NCBI RefSeq assembly: GCF_018449515.1
Contig: NZ_JAAVUQ010000001.1
Location: forward strand, 186,001-250,000
Source of the DNA: Caballeronia sp. dw_19
Lineage (GTDB): Bacteria; Pseudomonadota; Gammaproteobacteria; Burkholderiales; Burkholderiaceae
Direction of reading: 5' to 3'
Length of the DNA: 64,000 nt
Both the position numbers and the translations under genes were made by a program. Positions 47,099 through 56,222 of this stretch are shown piece by piece (positions within the stretch are counted from its first letter, which is position 1; each line of letters opens with the position of its first letter). The notes below the pieces were generated by a model. It was not told where the DNA came from. It did not search any database and worked only from the letters and a program-made list of their open reading frames with translations.

Positions 47099-48014
47099 TG
47101 CGCTCTCGCGGCAACGGCGCGCACCGGACGAAGTGCTGGTGGTGTGCCGCGGCGCCGACGAAGAAACGCAAGCATGGCTCGTGATCGAGAAGTCGCGCGC
47201 GCGCCTGCCGCTCGTCAAGGTTGAAGTCGCCCAGGGCGGCCAGGTTGCCGCCTTGAACGCGGGTCTCGACGCAGTCACCGGCGACATCGTGGCGATCACC
47301 GACGACGACGCGGCGCCCCGCCCGACGTGGCTCGAACGTATCGAATGCCATTTCGCGAACTCGCCGGACGTGGGCGGTGTCGGCGGGCGCGACTGGGTGC
47401 ATGAACATGGCGCGACCCTCGATGCTTCCGAGCCGGACGTAGGCCGCTGGCAGTTCCCGGGCCGCGCGATCGGCAATCATCATCTGGGCGTGGGGGCCGC
47501 GCGCGACGTGGACTTCCTCAAGGGCGCGAACATGAGCTATCGCGTAAGCGCGATCAGCGGCAATGCCATTCGCTTCGATACACGTCTGCGCGGCACCGGC
47601 GCACAGGTCAACAACGACATGGCGTTCGCGTCAGCGGTGCGGCGTGCGGGCTGGCGCCTTGTCTACGATCCAGCGGTGGAAGTGGATCACTATCCGGCGC
47701 AACGCTTCGACGAAGATGCGCGCACCGTGCGTGGCACCCGGAGTTGGGTCGCGATCGAAAACGAGTCGTATAACCTGCATTTGATCGTGCGTGACGAGTA
47801 TCGCGGTACACGCCGAGGCATGGCCTTGCTGTGGCTCACTGTCGTCGGACACGGCGCATGTCTGGGCTGGGTCAATCTCGCGCGTGCTCGCTTCATCCAT
47901 CGCGAGGCGAGCGCGTTGCAGCGCTGGCGCGCAGCGCGCAGCGGCGCGGCGCTGGCCAAGCGAGATCATGCACAGCGGCGGCTGAAAAGCGTGGAACGGG
48001 AATTCGCGGGATGA
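47037..48014 (+). CDS. Glycosyltransferase family 2
   Basis: A 325-residue GT2 enzyme beginning MKITVLVPTYRRTSDLARCLDAL, with the QGGQVAALNAGLDAVTGDIVAITDDDAAP segment containing the DXD metal site, and an EVDHYP segment near 220 in the acceptor region. The ATG at 47037 lies inside the end of the preceding GT2 gene (62-base overlap in another frame), so the two are translationally coupled. A hydrophobic segment near 265-285 (MALLWLTVVGHGACLGWV) may give membrane association. Followed by a strong terminator. Confidence 0.87.
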   Translation: MKITVLVPTYRRTSDLARCLDALSRQRRAPDEVLVVCRGADEETQAWLVIEKSRARLPLVKVEVAQGGQVAALNAGLDAVTGDIVAITDDDAAPRPTWLERIECHFANSPDVGGVGGRDWVHEHGATLDASEPDVGRWQFPGRAIGNHHLGVGAARDVDFLKGANMSYRVSAISGNAIRFDTRLRGTGAQVNNDMAFASAVRRAGWRLVYDPAVEVDHYPAQRFDEDARTVRGTRSWVAIENESYNLHLIVRDEYRGTRRGMALLWLTVVGHGACLGWVNLARARFIHREASALQRWRAARSGAALAKRDHAQRRLKSVEREFAG

Positions 48015-48042
48015 TTGAAACGCGCAGTCGTAAGCATCGTTA

Positions 48043-48079
48043 ATTAAAAAAGGCGATCAGGATAACCTGATCGCCTTTT
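48043..48079. terminator. Bidirectional terminator between the GT2 pair and convergent GT4 genes
   Basis: GGCGATCAGG and CCTGATCGCC pair perfectly around an ATAA loop, with an A-run before and a T-run after the stem. Confidence 0.94.
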
Positions 48080-48149
48080 TATCTACCGCAATACAAACGG
48101 CTAATGCGCAACCAAGCGGCCCAGAACCTGCGGCCGCCGGGTAACCTCG

Positions 48150-49256
48150 TCACGCAGCGGGCGCACGTCGTGTCGATGGACGGTTCTGCCGGTGTTCGCA
48201 CTGGGAAATTGCTTGCTCATAGACCGCGAGATGTTCCGTGCACACGCGCTGCACCGAAAAACGCTCCAGATCTCGCTTCGCACGCGCGGCATATTGCGCG
48301 CGTACCGGCGAATCCATCAGCAGCCATCCCATCTTGGCCGCCAGTTGCATCGGCTCCTGCGGCGCAACGAGGACCCCTGCACTGCCGTTTTCCAGCATCT
48401 CAGGAACGCCACCCACCTTCGTCGCGACGATCGCACAACCCGCCTCCCGCGCTTCGCTGATCACCAGCGGCCCGGGTGCATTATGCGCAGCGAACACGAA
48501 GACATCGGCTTCGGCCAGATACGCGCGGGGATCCGCGACGAACCCTGTAAATCTAACATGATTCGCAATGCCAAGTTGTTCGGCAAGGCTTTCCATCAAC
48601 CCTCGATCAGGTCCGTCGCCCACCAGATAGAGCTGTGCATCTTGCGTCTGCCGCACATGTGCAAATGCGTGCAGGAGGTCGACAATGCCGTTGCGCTCGA
48701 ACATCGCTGCCACGCACACCACGTTCGGATGCTGCAAGTGCAATTCCCGCGGCATCTGCCGTGCAGAAAAACGCGGTGAACCCATCGTGCCGCTCGTCAC
48801 TACGCTCAGGGTGTCCGCCGGCACGCCTCGTTCGAGCATTGCGTCACCCACCGCGTGGCTCACCACGATCACACGGTCACCAAAACGCATCAGCGAAGCG
48901 CTTTTCTGGATATCGTGATGGACGGTGGTCACCAGCGCGAAGCGGCGGCGCATGCTGCCGAAGCGCGAGATCAACGCGCCGGTCATCATGTGCGCGTGCA
49001 CGACATCGGGATTAAACCGTTCGATCAACCGGCCGAACCCCGCGATCATGGCCGGCACGCGCCAGGGCTGGCGCGACTGTTGCAGCAGCGAATGCGTGAC
49101 GCCATGGCGCCGCAGCAACGACTCGTAGGTGCCGCCCGATGACGCGACCGCGACGTCGTGTCCGGCGCGTGCCTGCATGCACGCCAGATCGACCATCGCG
49201 TTGACGGTGCCGTTGCCGTTGCATTGCGCATGCGTGGCCAGGTGAACGATTTTCAT
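48150..49256 (-). CDS. Glycosyltransferase family 4
   Basis: A 368-residue GT-B fold transferase. It starts MKIVHLATHAQCNGNGTVNAMVDLACMQARAGHDV, and the C-terminal donor-binding half has LYLVGDGPDRGLMESLAEQLGI and VISEAREAGCAIVATKVGG. In the EX7E motif only the second Glu is present (SEAREAG); the first position is not Glu, a deviation from canonical GT4 enzymes. It is the last gene of a minus-strand run, 100 bases after another GT4 gene. Confidence 0.87.
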   Translation of the reverse strand: MKIVHLATHAQCNGNGTVNAMVDLACMQARAGHDVAVASSGGTYESLLRRHGVTHSLLQQSRQPWRVPAMIAGFGRLIERFNPDVVHAHMMTGALISRFGSMRRRFALVTTVHHDIQKSASLMRFGDRVIVVSHAVGDAMLERGVPADTLSVVTSGTMGSPRFSARQMPRELHLQHPNVVCVAAMFERNGIVDLLHAFAHVRQTQDAQLYLVGDGPDRGLMESLAEQLGIANHVRFTGFVADPRAYLAEADVFVFAAHNAPGPLVISEAREAGCAIVATKVGGVPEMLENGSAGVLVAPQEPMQLAAKMGWLLMDSPVRAQYAARAKRDLERFSVQRVCTEHLAVYEQAISQCEHRQNRPSTRRAPAA

Positions 49257-49355
49257 GACTAGATCTGGTTCGAGGTTGAGCGGCGCCTGGGGCGCCGGGG
49301 CCCTTCTTTCTTCTTGCTGGTGACTGCTAGCGACTGCTGACTACTTCTCTCTCAT

Positions 49356-50654
49356 TCAATACGAGTCGATAGCTTCGCGATACACCGCGGCGGTCTGCGC
49401 CGCAATCACTGGCAGATCGAAGTTCGAACGCGCATACGCACGGCACTCGGCTTCGCTGGGAAGCATCCGCTTGCCAAGCAACGCACCGGCGAGCCCTGCC
49501 CCCAGCGCCTGGAAGCCGCCCGATTCCAGCACCAGTTCCTGACTCAGTGGCGCGACCGCTTCGGGCAAACCGCCCACGGGCGTCACGATCACCGGCGTGC
49601 CGCTTGCGAGGGATTCAATGGTAGTCAGGCCGAAGCCTTCCAGCGCCGTTGTCGGCACGACCGACACGTCAGCCGAGCGATACCAGAGCGGCAGCGCTTC
49701 GTCGGCGACAAACCCCGCGAGACGCACATGCTGCGACAAACCCCGATAGTCGATACGCGCCTGCAACGCCTCCATCAACGGCCCCTTGCCGGCGATAGTC
49801 AGCAACACGTCGGGCACCTGCTGGCGCACGACGAACATGGCGTCGATCAGGTCTTCCAGGCCCATGCGCGAGACGAGGCGGCGCACGCAGAAAAGCATGG
49901 GCCGGTCTTGCGGGAGTCCGAGCGCTGTACGTGCCGCACGCCGGTCGACATCGGAGCTGAAATGATCGACATCGACACAACCCGGCACGATGCGGATGGT
50001 GCGCGCGTTCACGCCATACTGCTTCTGCAATACATCGCCGAAAGCCTGAGACAACACGATGTGCAGATTGCCGCGCTGATACACGTGCCGTTCAACTACA
50101 CGCCGCAGCATCACATTCGCATGGCCGCGCGCGCCGTGCGCCGATTCATCGCCCCAGGGTCCATGGAAATGGATCACCTTCGGTACGCGCGAAAACTTGC
50201 CGAGCACGGGCGCGGCGTACAACGCGAAATGCGCGGCGACCACGTCGGGCATACGCGCGTTACGCAGTTCGACAGCGGCGCGCCGCAAGCCGATTACGCG
50301 CTTGACCAAAGGCGCATCGGGCGCGGCGAACGGCGTCACCACGCCTTGTGTCGATGTCCGCACGTTTTCGCTTCCTGCTACGAGGCCTCGCACGGTCACG
50401 CCCTGAGCGGGCAGCGACTGGATCAGCGCGCTGACCACGCGATCGAGGCCACCGGGACGCTCATCGAACCAGTTCATGCCGATCTGCAGCGAGTCGATGA
50501 TCCGTGGTTTTAACGGCGGCTTCGACGCGTCCTTCGAAGGGTTGCCCGGCGACTGCTTCAAAGGTTTCTTCGCACCGTTGGCCTTGGGCGCGTGGTCCGC
50601 GATGGGAGTGGTCGTACTTGCATGCGTCGTCATTGATTTGATGGCGGTATTCAT
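49356..50654 (-). CDS. Glycosyltransferase family 4 with long basic N-terminal tail
   Basis: A 432-residue GT-B transferase. The first 50 residues are Thr/Ala then Lys/Pro-rich, low complexity and unlike the family; the Rossmann part starts near residue 51 (RIIDSLQIGMNWFDERPGGLDR). The EX7E motif is complete (LEGFGLTTIESLASGTPV), with LLTIAGKGPLMEAL before it. The start overlaps the stop of the next upstream GT4 gene by four bases (ATGA), indicating coupling. Sugar specificity unknown; mannose donors are plausible because manC is in the locus. Confidence 0.87.
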   Translation of the reverse strand: MNTAIKSMTTHASTTTPIADHAPKANGAKKPLKQSPGNPSKDASKPPLKPRIIDSLQIGMNWFDERPGGLDRVVSALIQSLPAQGVTVRGLVAGSENVRTSTQGVVTPFAAPDAPLVKRVIGLRRAAVELRNARMPDVVAAHFALYAAPVLGKFSRVPKVIHFHGPWGDESAHGARGHANVMLRRVVERHVYQRGNLHIVLSQAFGDVLQKQYGVNARTIRIVPGCVDVDHFSSDVDRRAARTALGLPQDRPMLFCVRRLVSRMGLEDLIDAMFVVRQQVPDVLLTIAGKGPLMEALQARIDYRGLSQHVRLAGFVADEALPLWYRSADVSVVPTTALEGFGLTTIESLASGTPVIVTPVGGLPEAVAPLSQELVLESGGFQALGAGLAGALLGKRMLPSEAECRAYARSNFDLPVIAAQTAAVYREAIDSY

Positions 50655-51844
50655 GTCTTCACCGATACGATCCCTCGGCCAGCTCGCGCGTTGCGGCGAG
50701 CAGCCTTGCGGGTTTTCGCAATGTCTTCGAACAGCGCGAGATAGCGGGCTGCCATGGTCTGCCAGGACAACGTCGCGGCTAGCGCTTGAGCCGCCTGTCC
50801 CATTTCGCGGGCGCGCAGCGGGTCGGATGCAATCAGCGAAATGGCTTCGGCAAGCGGAGTTTCATTGTCGGGATCGTCCAGCACGATGCCGCACTCCTGC
50901 GTGACCACTTCCGCGCCGCCGGTCGTGTGCACGGTAATCACCGGCAACGCGGAAGCCAGCGCTTCGAGCAGCACGAGGCTCATGGCTTCATAACGCGACG
51001 GGAACACGAACGCATCGGCGCAACGCATCAGCGTGGGCATATCGCGGATCATGCCGACGAAATGCACGCGATCCGCCACACCGAGCGAGGCCGCCATGGC
51101 CGGATACGGACTGTTCTCCACGCCCCCGGCCACCGCGAGATGTACGTTGGACGGACACTTCACGAGCGCGCGCAGTACGGTATCAAGGTTCTTGCGCGCG
51201 GTACGCAGATCACCGGCGAACAACAGCATGAATGGGTCTTCGGGCAACTTGAAACGCTCGCGCTGCGATGTCTGCGACAAGTCCGGCGAGAACTCGACGT
51301 TATCCACGCCGTTATGGATCACGCGGATTTTGTCGTGCGACATACCAAGCGATACCAGCTCCGAACTCACTTTCTCCGACACCGGCACCAGCACGCGTGC
51401 ATGCCTGAACGCCCAGCGTTCGCACCATGCGTTGAGCCGCGTGAACAACAGTTGATACGCGGCATAGAAACCGCCGGTCAGGCGAAACGGGTAATAGCCG
51501 CTTTTATACCAACCGGTGTGGACGAAGTGGATGGCGTTCACATCGGCATCTGTCCAGGCGATAAAACCATTGACCTGCACCACGTCGAATTCATGACGGT
51601 GCGCGCGAATCCACGCAGCAACACGCAACGCGAACATCTGGTACTGCAGCAAGCGTGTCGGCACCCGGCTCACGGGCATGCGAACAACAGTGATGCGCGG
51701 ATGCTGGCTCAACGTTTCGTCGACCTTGGTGCTGAGCAGCGTGACCGAATGGCCCGCGGCAAGCGCTGCCTGAACGACCTCGTAGTTGACGCGCCCTTGC
51801 CCGTCGTTGCGGCCGACGGTATGGGTGACGATAAGCAGATTCAT
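50651..51844 (-). CDS. Glycosyltransferase family 4
   Basis: A 397-residue GT-B transferase starting MNLLIVTHTVGRNDGQGRVNYEVVQAAL. Motifs include RVIHNGVDNVEFSPD and LLFAGDLRTARKNLDTVLRAL for the donor side, and a complete EX7E (YEAMSLVLLEALASALPV). ATG at 51844 has CGAGGACC before it and gives the family start; the frame stays open far upstream through tandem-repeat DNA and is not used. ATGA overlap with the following GT4 gene. Confidence 0.88.
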   Translation of the reverse strand: MNLLIVTHTVGRNDGQGRVNYEVVQAALAAGHSVTLLSTKVDETLSQHPRITVVRMPVSRVPTRLLQYQMFALRVAAWIRAHRHEFDVVQVNGFIAWTDADVNAIHFVHTGWYKSGYYPFRLTGGFYAAYQLLFTRLNAWCERWAFRHARVLVPVSEKVSSELVSLGMSHDKIRVIHNGVDNVEFSPDLSQTSQRERFKLPEDPFMLLFAGDLRTARKNLDTVLRALVKCPSNVHLAVAGGVENSPYPAMAASLGVADRVHFVGMIRDMPTLMRCADAFVFPSRYEAMSLVLLEALASALPVITVHTTGGAEVVTQECGIVLDDPDNETPLAEAISLIASDPLRAREMGQAAQALAATLSWQTMAARYLALFEDIAKTRKAARRNARAGRGIVSVKT

Positions 51845-51904
51845 ACGGTCCTCGTTGGATACTGAGTGTGCTGTCGTGCTGTCCGGTACCTGGCTGGGTC
51901 CCAC

Positions 51905-51940
51905 AGACTGACTGGACTGAACGGACTGAACGGACTGATC
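51905..51940. repeat. Four tandem 9-bp units between GT4 and the ligase-like gene
   Basis: Units 51914-51922 and 51923-51931 are identical (GGACTGAAC); 51932-51940 (GGACTGATC) and 51905-51913 (AGACTGACT) are degenerate copies. They fill the 107-base gap between the O-antigen-ligase-like gene and the GT4 gene. Probably slippage-derived. Confidence 0.75.
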
Positions 51941-51951
51941 GGCAACGGCGC

Positions 51952-53634
51952 TCATATGCGCAAAGTCAGCGTGGACGGCTGCGCGATGTTCCGCTGCGCC
52001 ACGGTCCCCGTGGCTGCTCGCCCCGGCGAGACCACAGCGTCTAAACGAACGGCCGCGACGCGCGCCGACTGTTGAATCTCGCGGGCATAACGCCAGCCGG
52101 TAACCGGCAACATCACGCCGATGAAAAAGAACATGCCGCCCGAGCCAATCAGCGTATTGACGAACACCATCATGGCCAGCACGCCGAACGCCGCGGCCGT
52201 GCCGGCCACGGCAAAGCGATCGCTTTTCCTGGCGAAGCTGGCAACAAACGCCCGCAATATCAGCATCAGCAATCCTGCCGTGTAGAGCAGCGTGCCGGGC
52301 CATCCAAGCACGTACGGCACTTCCATCAGGCCGCTGTCGAAGTCGACATTATTCGACGATCCATCGCCCGAAAGCTTCGAGCCGAGACCGGTCATGCCAA
52401 GACCCTGCCCCGCGATATTGGTGGTCATCTCGGAGAGGAAGTGGTTGTAGATCTCGGTGCGGACCTGATAGCTGTAGTCGTTATCGAGCTGGGTCACCGT
52501 GGAGAAGCGCGCCATCGCCTTGTCCGAGATTTCATCGATCATGGCGACCGGCGAGCACAGCAGCACGATCACCGCGACACCGCCGACCAGCCGCAAGCGG
52601 CTGCGGCCGTCGAGCATGACGAACAGGTACACCAGCCCGATGGCGAGGCCGCCGACCACGCTGCGCGACATCGTGCCGATCAGCGCCGGCACGGCCAGGC
52701 CGCCCGCGAGAAAGGCCGTCTTGTTGCGCGCGGCGAGCGTCATCAGCAGGCAAGCCATCATCGCTATGGCAAAGGGGCCTGAGGAATTCATCGTGCTGGA
52801 GACCCGCATGCCGAACGGCAGCGGCACGCCCTCGGAGATCATGCCCGACTGCAACAGCCAAAACGCGTCCCAGGGCGGTGGACTGACGTACTGGAACACG
52901 CCGTATGCCGCAATCACGAAGCCGCCGAACACGAAGGTCTTGAGCATCGTGCGGTGATACTCGGGGTACTGCCTCCATGTAACGAGAATGTGGAAAGCGA
53001 TCAGGACCGGGAACAACCACGAGATCAGCGTATAGGACGCGGCTGCAATTCCAGCGCCCACCATGCCGATCACATAGCCATAGAAGATGCCGAGCACGAT
53101 CAGCGTGAGCGGGATCGCACGCCGCTGCATCAGCACGCGAAAATGGGTCAGCAGGTTCATGCCGCACAGCGCGGCCGCTATCACCGGCGCGAGCATGATG
53201 AGGCTGCGGTCACTGAACGTGCCGGTGAAGTAGTCGGACAGGCGCCGCACTTCCGGTGTGAGGAAGAACAGCCACACGACGAACGAGAGATAGTGCGCGG
53301 GCGAGCGTTTGTAGAGAATCGCGGCGACCGCGACGGCACCCGCCGGATAAAAGAATTCCAGCACACGGCTCTGATGCAGCACGAGCAATAACGCCGTGAG
53401 CGCGGCAAACGCCAAAGGCGCGATCATCATCCGGCGCCGCCGGCTCAGCTCCGCGCGCTGCTTCAGCTCCACGTCTTCGGCCGCGAGCTTCGCCGCGCGA
53501 GCTGCCTTTGCGGCCGGCGACGGCGCAGGCGCGGACGCCATCTTCTCGCGCTGCGCCATCCATGGCGTCTTCCACGACCCGACAGCCCCGTCCGGCGACT
53601 TGTCTCGCCCATTCGTGATCGAAACACTCGACAT
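51952..53634 (-). CDS. O-antigen ligase / Wzy-like polymerase membrane protein
   Basis: A 560-residue membrane protein with about 10-12 hydrophobic segments after a cytosolic Ala/Lys-rich N-terminal 70 residues. A long periplasmic loop (about 370-440, with MARFSTVTQLDNDYSYQVRTEIYNHFLSEM) lies where O-antigen ligase (WaaL) and Wzy proteins keep their catalytic loop. It may polymerise repeat units moved by the Wzx-like flippase. ATG at 53634 gives the start. The same strand continues into the GT4 genes. Ligase and polymerase cannot be told apart by sequence alone. Confidence 0.78.
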   Translation of the reverse strand: MSSVSITNGRDKSPDGAVGSWKTPWMAQREKMASAPAPSPAAKAARAAKLAAEDVELKQRAELSRRRRMMIAPLAFAALTALLLVLHQSRVLEFFYPAGAVAVAAILYKRSPAHYLSFVVWLFFLTPEVRRLSDYFTGTFSDRSLIMLAPVIAAALCGMNLLTHFRVLMQRRAIPLTLIVLGIFYGYVIGMVGAGIAAASYTLISWLFPVLIAFHILVTWRQYPEYHRTMLKTFVFGGFVIAAYGVFQYVSPPPWDAFWLLQSGMISEGVPLPFGMRVSSTMNSSGPFAIAMMACLLMTLAARNKTAFLAGGLAVPALIGTMSRSVVGGLAIGLVYLFVMLDGRSRLRLVGGVAVIVLLCSPVAMIDEISDKAMARFSTVTQLDNDYSYQVRTEIYNHFLSEMTTNIAGQGLGMTGLGSKLSGDGSSNNVDFDSGLMEVPYVLGWPGTLLYTAGLLMLILRAFVASFARKSDRFAVAGTAAAFGVLAMMVFVNTLIGSGGMFFFIGVMLPVTGWRYAREIQQSARVAAVRLDAVVSPGRAATGTVAQRNIAQPSTLTLRI

Positions 53635-53797
53635 CGTTAAATCCTGTGAAAGAGAGGTCGGCGTCGTGTTCGTGCAATGCACGTCACTCGCGTCCTCTGT
53701 GTCATTTGGAAACGTCCAATGCCGACGTCAGGCACTTGCAGATACGCATTTCAGGGACTTCACTCGCACTTCACGAGCTGCTGCGTTTTCAAAACCT

Positions 53798-54328
53798 TCA
53801 AACTTCCTCTACCGTATCGACGCAATCCGCCTCGCCGGCATGCTGGTTCGTGCGGCCGTTATAACGGCTCTTGCGTATCAGTCCGATCAAGCGAACCCCA
53901 CGCTCGACGAACGGCCCCTCATCCTTGCGAAAGCCGAACGTTTCGTAAAAGCCGCGCAAGCCCACTGGCGCCAGCAAGCGCACACCCCGCCCGGGCCACC
54001 GTTCGCCCGCTGCCGCGATAACACGCGCAATCAGCGCCGCAGCCGTGCCGTCGCCTCGACGCAGCGGGCTGGTAAGGATCTTGTCCACCACGACCACCCC
54101 TGCCTCAGCCGGCCCCATGCTGCCCTCGTGCAAGCGCGCATAGGCCATGACGGGCATCGGCCGCGAGATGTCATCGACTGCAAACACATGGAGAGACGTT
54201 TCATCGCGCCCGTCCGGGTCCAGATGCACATGGGACTGTTCGACAACGAACACAGCGCTTCGCGCCCGCAGGATCAAATACAGCTCCCGTGCGGTGATTT
54301 GCTCGAAGTCGAGTGCTTTCCAGTTCAT
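53798..54328 (-). CDS. ElaA-like GNAT acetyltransferase
   Basis: A 176-residue GNAT enzyme close to E. coli ElaA: WKALDFEQITARELYLILRARSAVFVVEQ, then LHVFAVDD, PVMAYARLHEG and the C-terminal GRGVRLLAPVGLRGFYETFGFRKDEGP. Acceptor unknown. The ATG at 54328 has GGAGCAGGA upstream and gives the ElaA-type start; an ATG 90 bases earlier is less likely. It is divergent from the carrier-protein operon, so both promoters lie in the 344-base gap between them. It may acetylate a polysaccharide precursor or be unrelated. Confidence 0.82.
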   Translation of the reverse strand: MNWKALDFEQITARELYLILRARSAVFVVEQSHVHLDPDGRDETSLHVFAVDDISRPMPVMAYARLHEGSMGPAEAGVVVVDKILTSPLRRGDGTAAALIARVIAAAGERWPGRGVRLLAPVGLRGFYETFGFRKDEGPFVERGVRLIGLIRKSRYNGRTNQHAGEADCVDTVEEV

Positions 54329-54672
54329 GTGCCGGTCCTGCTCCAGATAAAGCCGGCAGCACCGGCCTGTTCGATGTTCATACCTTAAGTCTCCGACCGC
54401 ATAACTTCCGTGCGGCATCGCACCGACGCAACCCCTTGCCAATCCGTTAAATACGGTCAACCGAACCGCAATCGGCGAATGACGAACTGCCGCAAGAAAA
54501 AGTCTGGAGTCCGCCAACACGGGATGAGCCTCCAGGCTTCAAAACAAACGTGCGCCAGGTTGCCGATTGCAAGACCAGTCCGGTTCCGGTCACGCGACCA
54601 AGCCGATATCAAGCGGCTGCGGCCGGTCTTAGGTGAAACACCTTTAGTGACATTTCTTTGGGGGGCTATTAC
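54329..54672. other. Divergent regulatory gap before the carrier-protein operon
   Basis: No supported gene; it must hold promoters for the GNAT gene and for the four-gene carrier operon. A dyad is present near its right end (54631-54643) and the carrier gene's GGGGGG-type ribosome binding site at 54660-54665. Confidence 0.45.
54631..54643 (+). promoter_or_regulatory. Short perfect dyad upstream of the carrier-protein operon
   Basis: AGGTG and CACCT form a perfect 5-bp inverted repeat with a three-base AAA spacer, 30 bases before the carrier-protein start. It could be half of an operator or an mRNA hairpin; function unproven. Confidence 0.35.
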
Positions 54673-54924
54673 ATGAAATCCGCACTGCGCCGCATCCTTA
54701 CCGAATCCGCCCGGCTCGACGTTCCCGCAGACTCGCTCGCCGACGACGCCGACCTCTACGCCGCCGGTTTGTCATCGCTCGCGACGGTTCATCTGATGCT
54801 CGCCGTTGAAGACGAGTTCGGTATCGAGATCCCCGACCGCATGCTGACGCGCCGCCTGTTTTCGTCGATCGACTCGCTCGCCGCCGCGGTGACCGAGCTG
54901 CAACTGGCGCAGGCCGCAGCATGA
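54673..54924 (+). CDS. Acyl carrier protein dedicated to an amino acid:carrier ligase
   Basis: An 83-residue carrier protein. The phosphopantetheine site is Ser35 in GLSSLATV, a variant of the usual DSL motif; the acidic helix 2 (MLAVEDEFGIEIPDRML) is typical. ATG at 54673 is preceded by GGGGGG. It overlaps the next gene by four bases (ATGA), the first of a tightly coupled four-gene run. Its neighbour is an amino acid:[carrier protein] ligase, so the carried group is probably an aminoacyl thioester rather than a fatty acyl chain; that is inference from the family. Confidence 0.88.
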   Translation: MKSALRRILTESARLDVPADSLADDADLYAAGLSSLATVHLMLAVEDEFGIEIPDRMLTRRLFSSIDSLAAAVTELQLAQAAA

Positions 54925-56219
54925 ACGCCTCGACGGATATCGCCGTCCTTGCCACCGTGAAGGCCGAAGAAGCCGCGGTCGTGGCAGCACAGATCGTGGC
55001 GGACGTCCGGCACGCGTCGGCCGAGCCCGCGTGGCTCGCCGCCACCCGCCGTGTGGCCCAAGTCGCAGCACTTCATGCCGCCGCAGTCGATCGCGATGCG
55101 CGTTTCCCGGTGGAAGCCTTCGAGGCAATGCGCCGCGAACGCCTGTTGTCCGCGATGATCCCTGCCGCGCTTGGCGGGGCCGGCCTGACGCTTGCCGAAG
55201 TGGCGCGCATTTGCGAAACACTGGCGCGTGCGTGTTCATCGACTGCAATGGTCTATGCGATGCATCAAAGCCAGGTGGCCTGCATCGTCGATCAGGGCCA
55301 TGCAATCCCGTGGCAACGCGAGATGATCGCGCGCCTGGTGGACGAGCAATGGCTGCTCGCCTCGGCGACGTCCGAAGAAACCATCGGCGGCAACATGCGC
55401 ACCAGCGCCTGTGCGGTCGAACTGGTCGATGGCGCGTTCAGGATCGAGAAGCTCGCACCGACCATCTCGTACGGCGAGCATGCCGACTGCATCCTGGTCA
55501 CCGCGCGCCGCAGTCCAGAGGCCAGTGCGTCGGACCAAGTGCTGATCGTGGCGCCGCGCGACTCGCTCGTGCTGGAAAAGCGCGGCGGCTGGGACTCGCT
55601 CGGCATGCGTGGCACCTGCAGCGAAAGCTTCCGGCTCATCGCCGAGGGCCGCGCCGAGCAGATCCTGCCCGTGCCGTTCGCGCAGATTGCCGACCAGAGC
55701 ATGTTGCCGGTTTCGCACACGCTCTGGGCGTCAGTGTGGATCGGCATTACCGCCGACGCCGTGAACCGCGCGCACCAGTTCTTCCGTGCCCAGGCGCGCG
55801 GCAAGCCGGGTGCATTGCCCCCTTCGGCCGGACGGCTCGCGGACGCAGTCGCTCAGTTGCGCATGATGCAGGCACGCCTCAAGGTTGCACTCGACGCCGC
55901 AAGCGACGCCTCGTCGGAGCGCATTGCGCGTGATGCACAGGAAGCCTGCGATTTCGATACGCCGCTGGGCGCCTCACTGAGTCTTGCCTCCGACATGAAC
56001 ACGCTGAAGCTCAGCATCTCGTCGACTGCGCTGCAGGTCGTGCAGGAGACGCTGATGATCTGCGGCATGGCGGGCTACAAGAACAACACTGATTACAGCG
56101 TTGGGCGTCATCTGCGAGATCTTTTCTCAGCACCGCTGATGATCAGCAACGACCGCATCCAATTGAACACGGCGAACCTGCTGCTTGCGCAGCGCACGCC
56201 GGCTACGGGGAGAATCTAG
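54921..56219 (+). CDS. Acyl-CoA dehydrogenase-like flavoprotein of the carrier operon
   Basis: A 432-residue protein with the acyl-CoA dehydrogenase fold: N-terminal helical domain (about 40-150), middle beta domain with SATSEETIGGNMRTSACAVEL and APTISYGEHADCILVTAR, and C-terminal helical bundle. It lacks the family's catalytic Glu in the YEGT-type stretch: at about 407-415 the segment reads MISNDRIQ instead. So it may oxidise a carrier-bound aminoacyl group by another mechanism, or have lost dehydrogenase activity. Start ATGA overlaps the carrier gene; three bases separate it from the ligase gene. Confidence 0.85.
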   Translation: MNASTDIAVLATVKAEEAAVVAAQIVADVRHASAEPAWLAATRRVAQVAALHAAAVDRDARFPVEAFEAMRRERLLSAMIPAALGGAGLTLAEVARICETLARACSSTAMVYAMHQSQVACIVDQGHAIPWQREMIARLVDEQWLLASATSEETIGGNMRTSACAVELVDGAFRIEKLAPTISYGEHADCILVTARRSPEASASDQVLIVAPRDSLVLEKRGGWDSLGMRGTCSESFRLIAEGRAEQILPVPFAQIADQSMLPVSHTLWASVWIGITADAVNRAHQFFRAQARGKPGALPPSAGRLADAVAQLRMMQARLKVALDAASDASSERIARDAQEACDFDTPLGASLSLASDMNTLKLSISSTALQVVQETLMICGMAGYKNNTDYSVGRHLRDLFSAPLMISNDRIQLNTANLLLAQRTPATGRI

Positions 56220-56222
56220 GAC

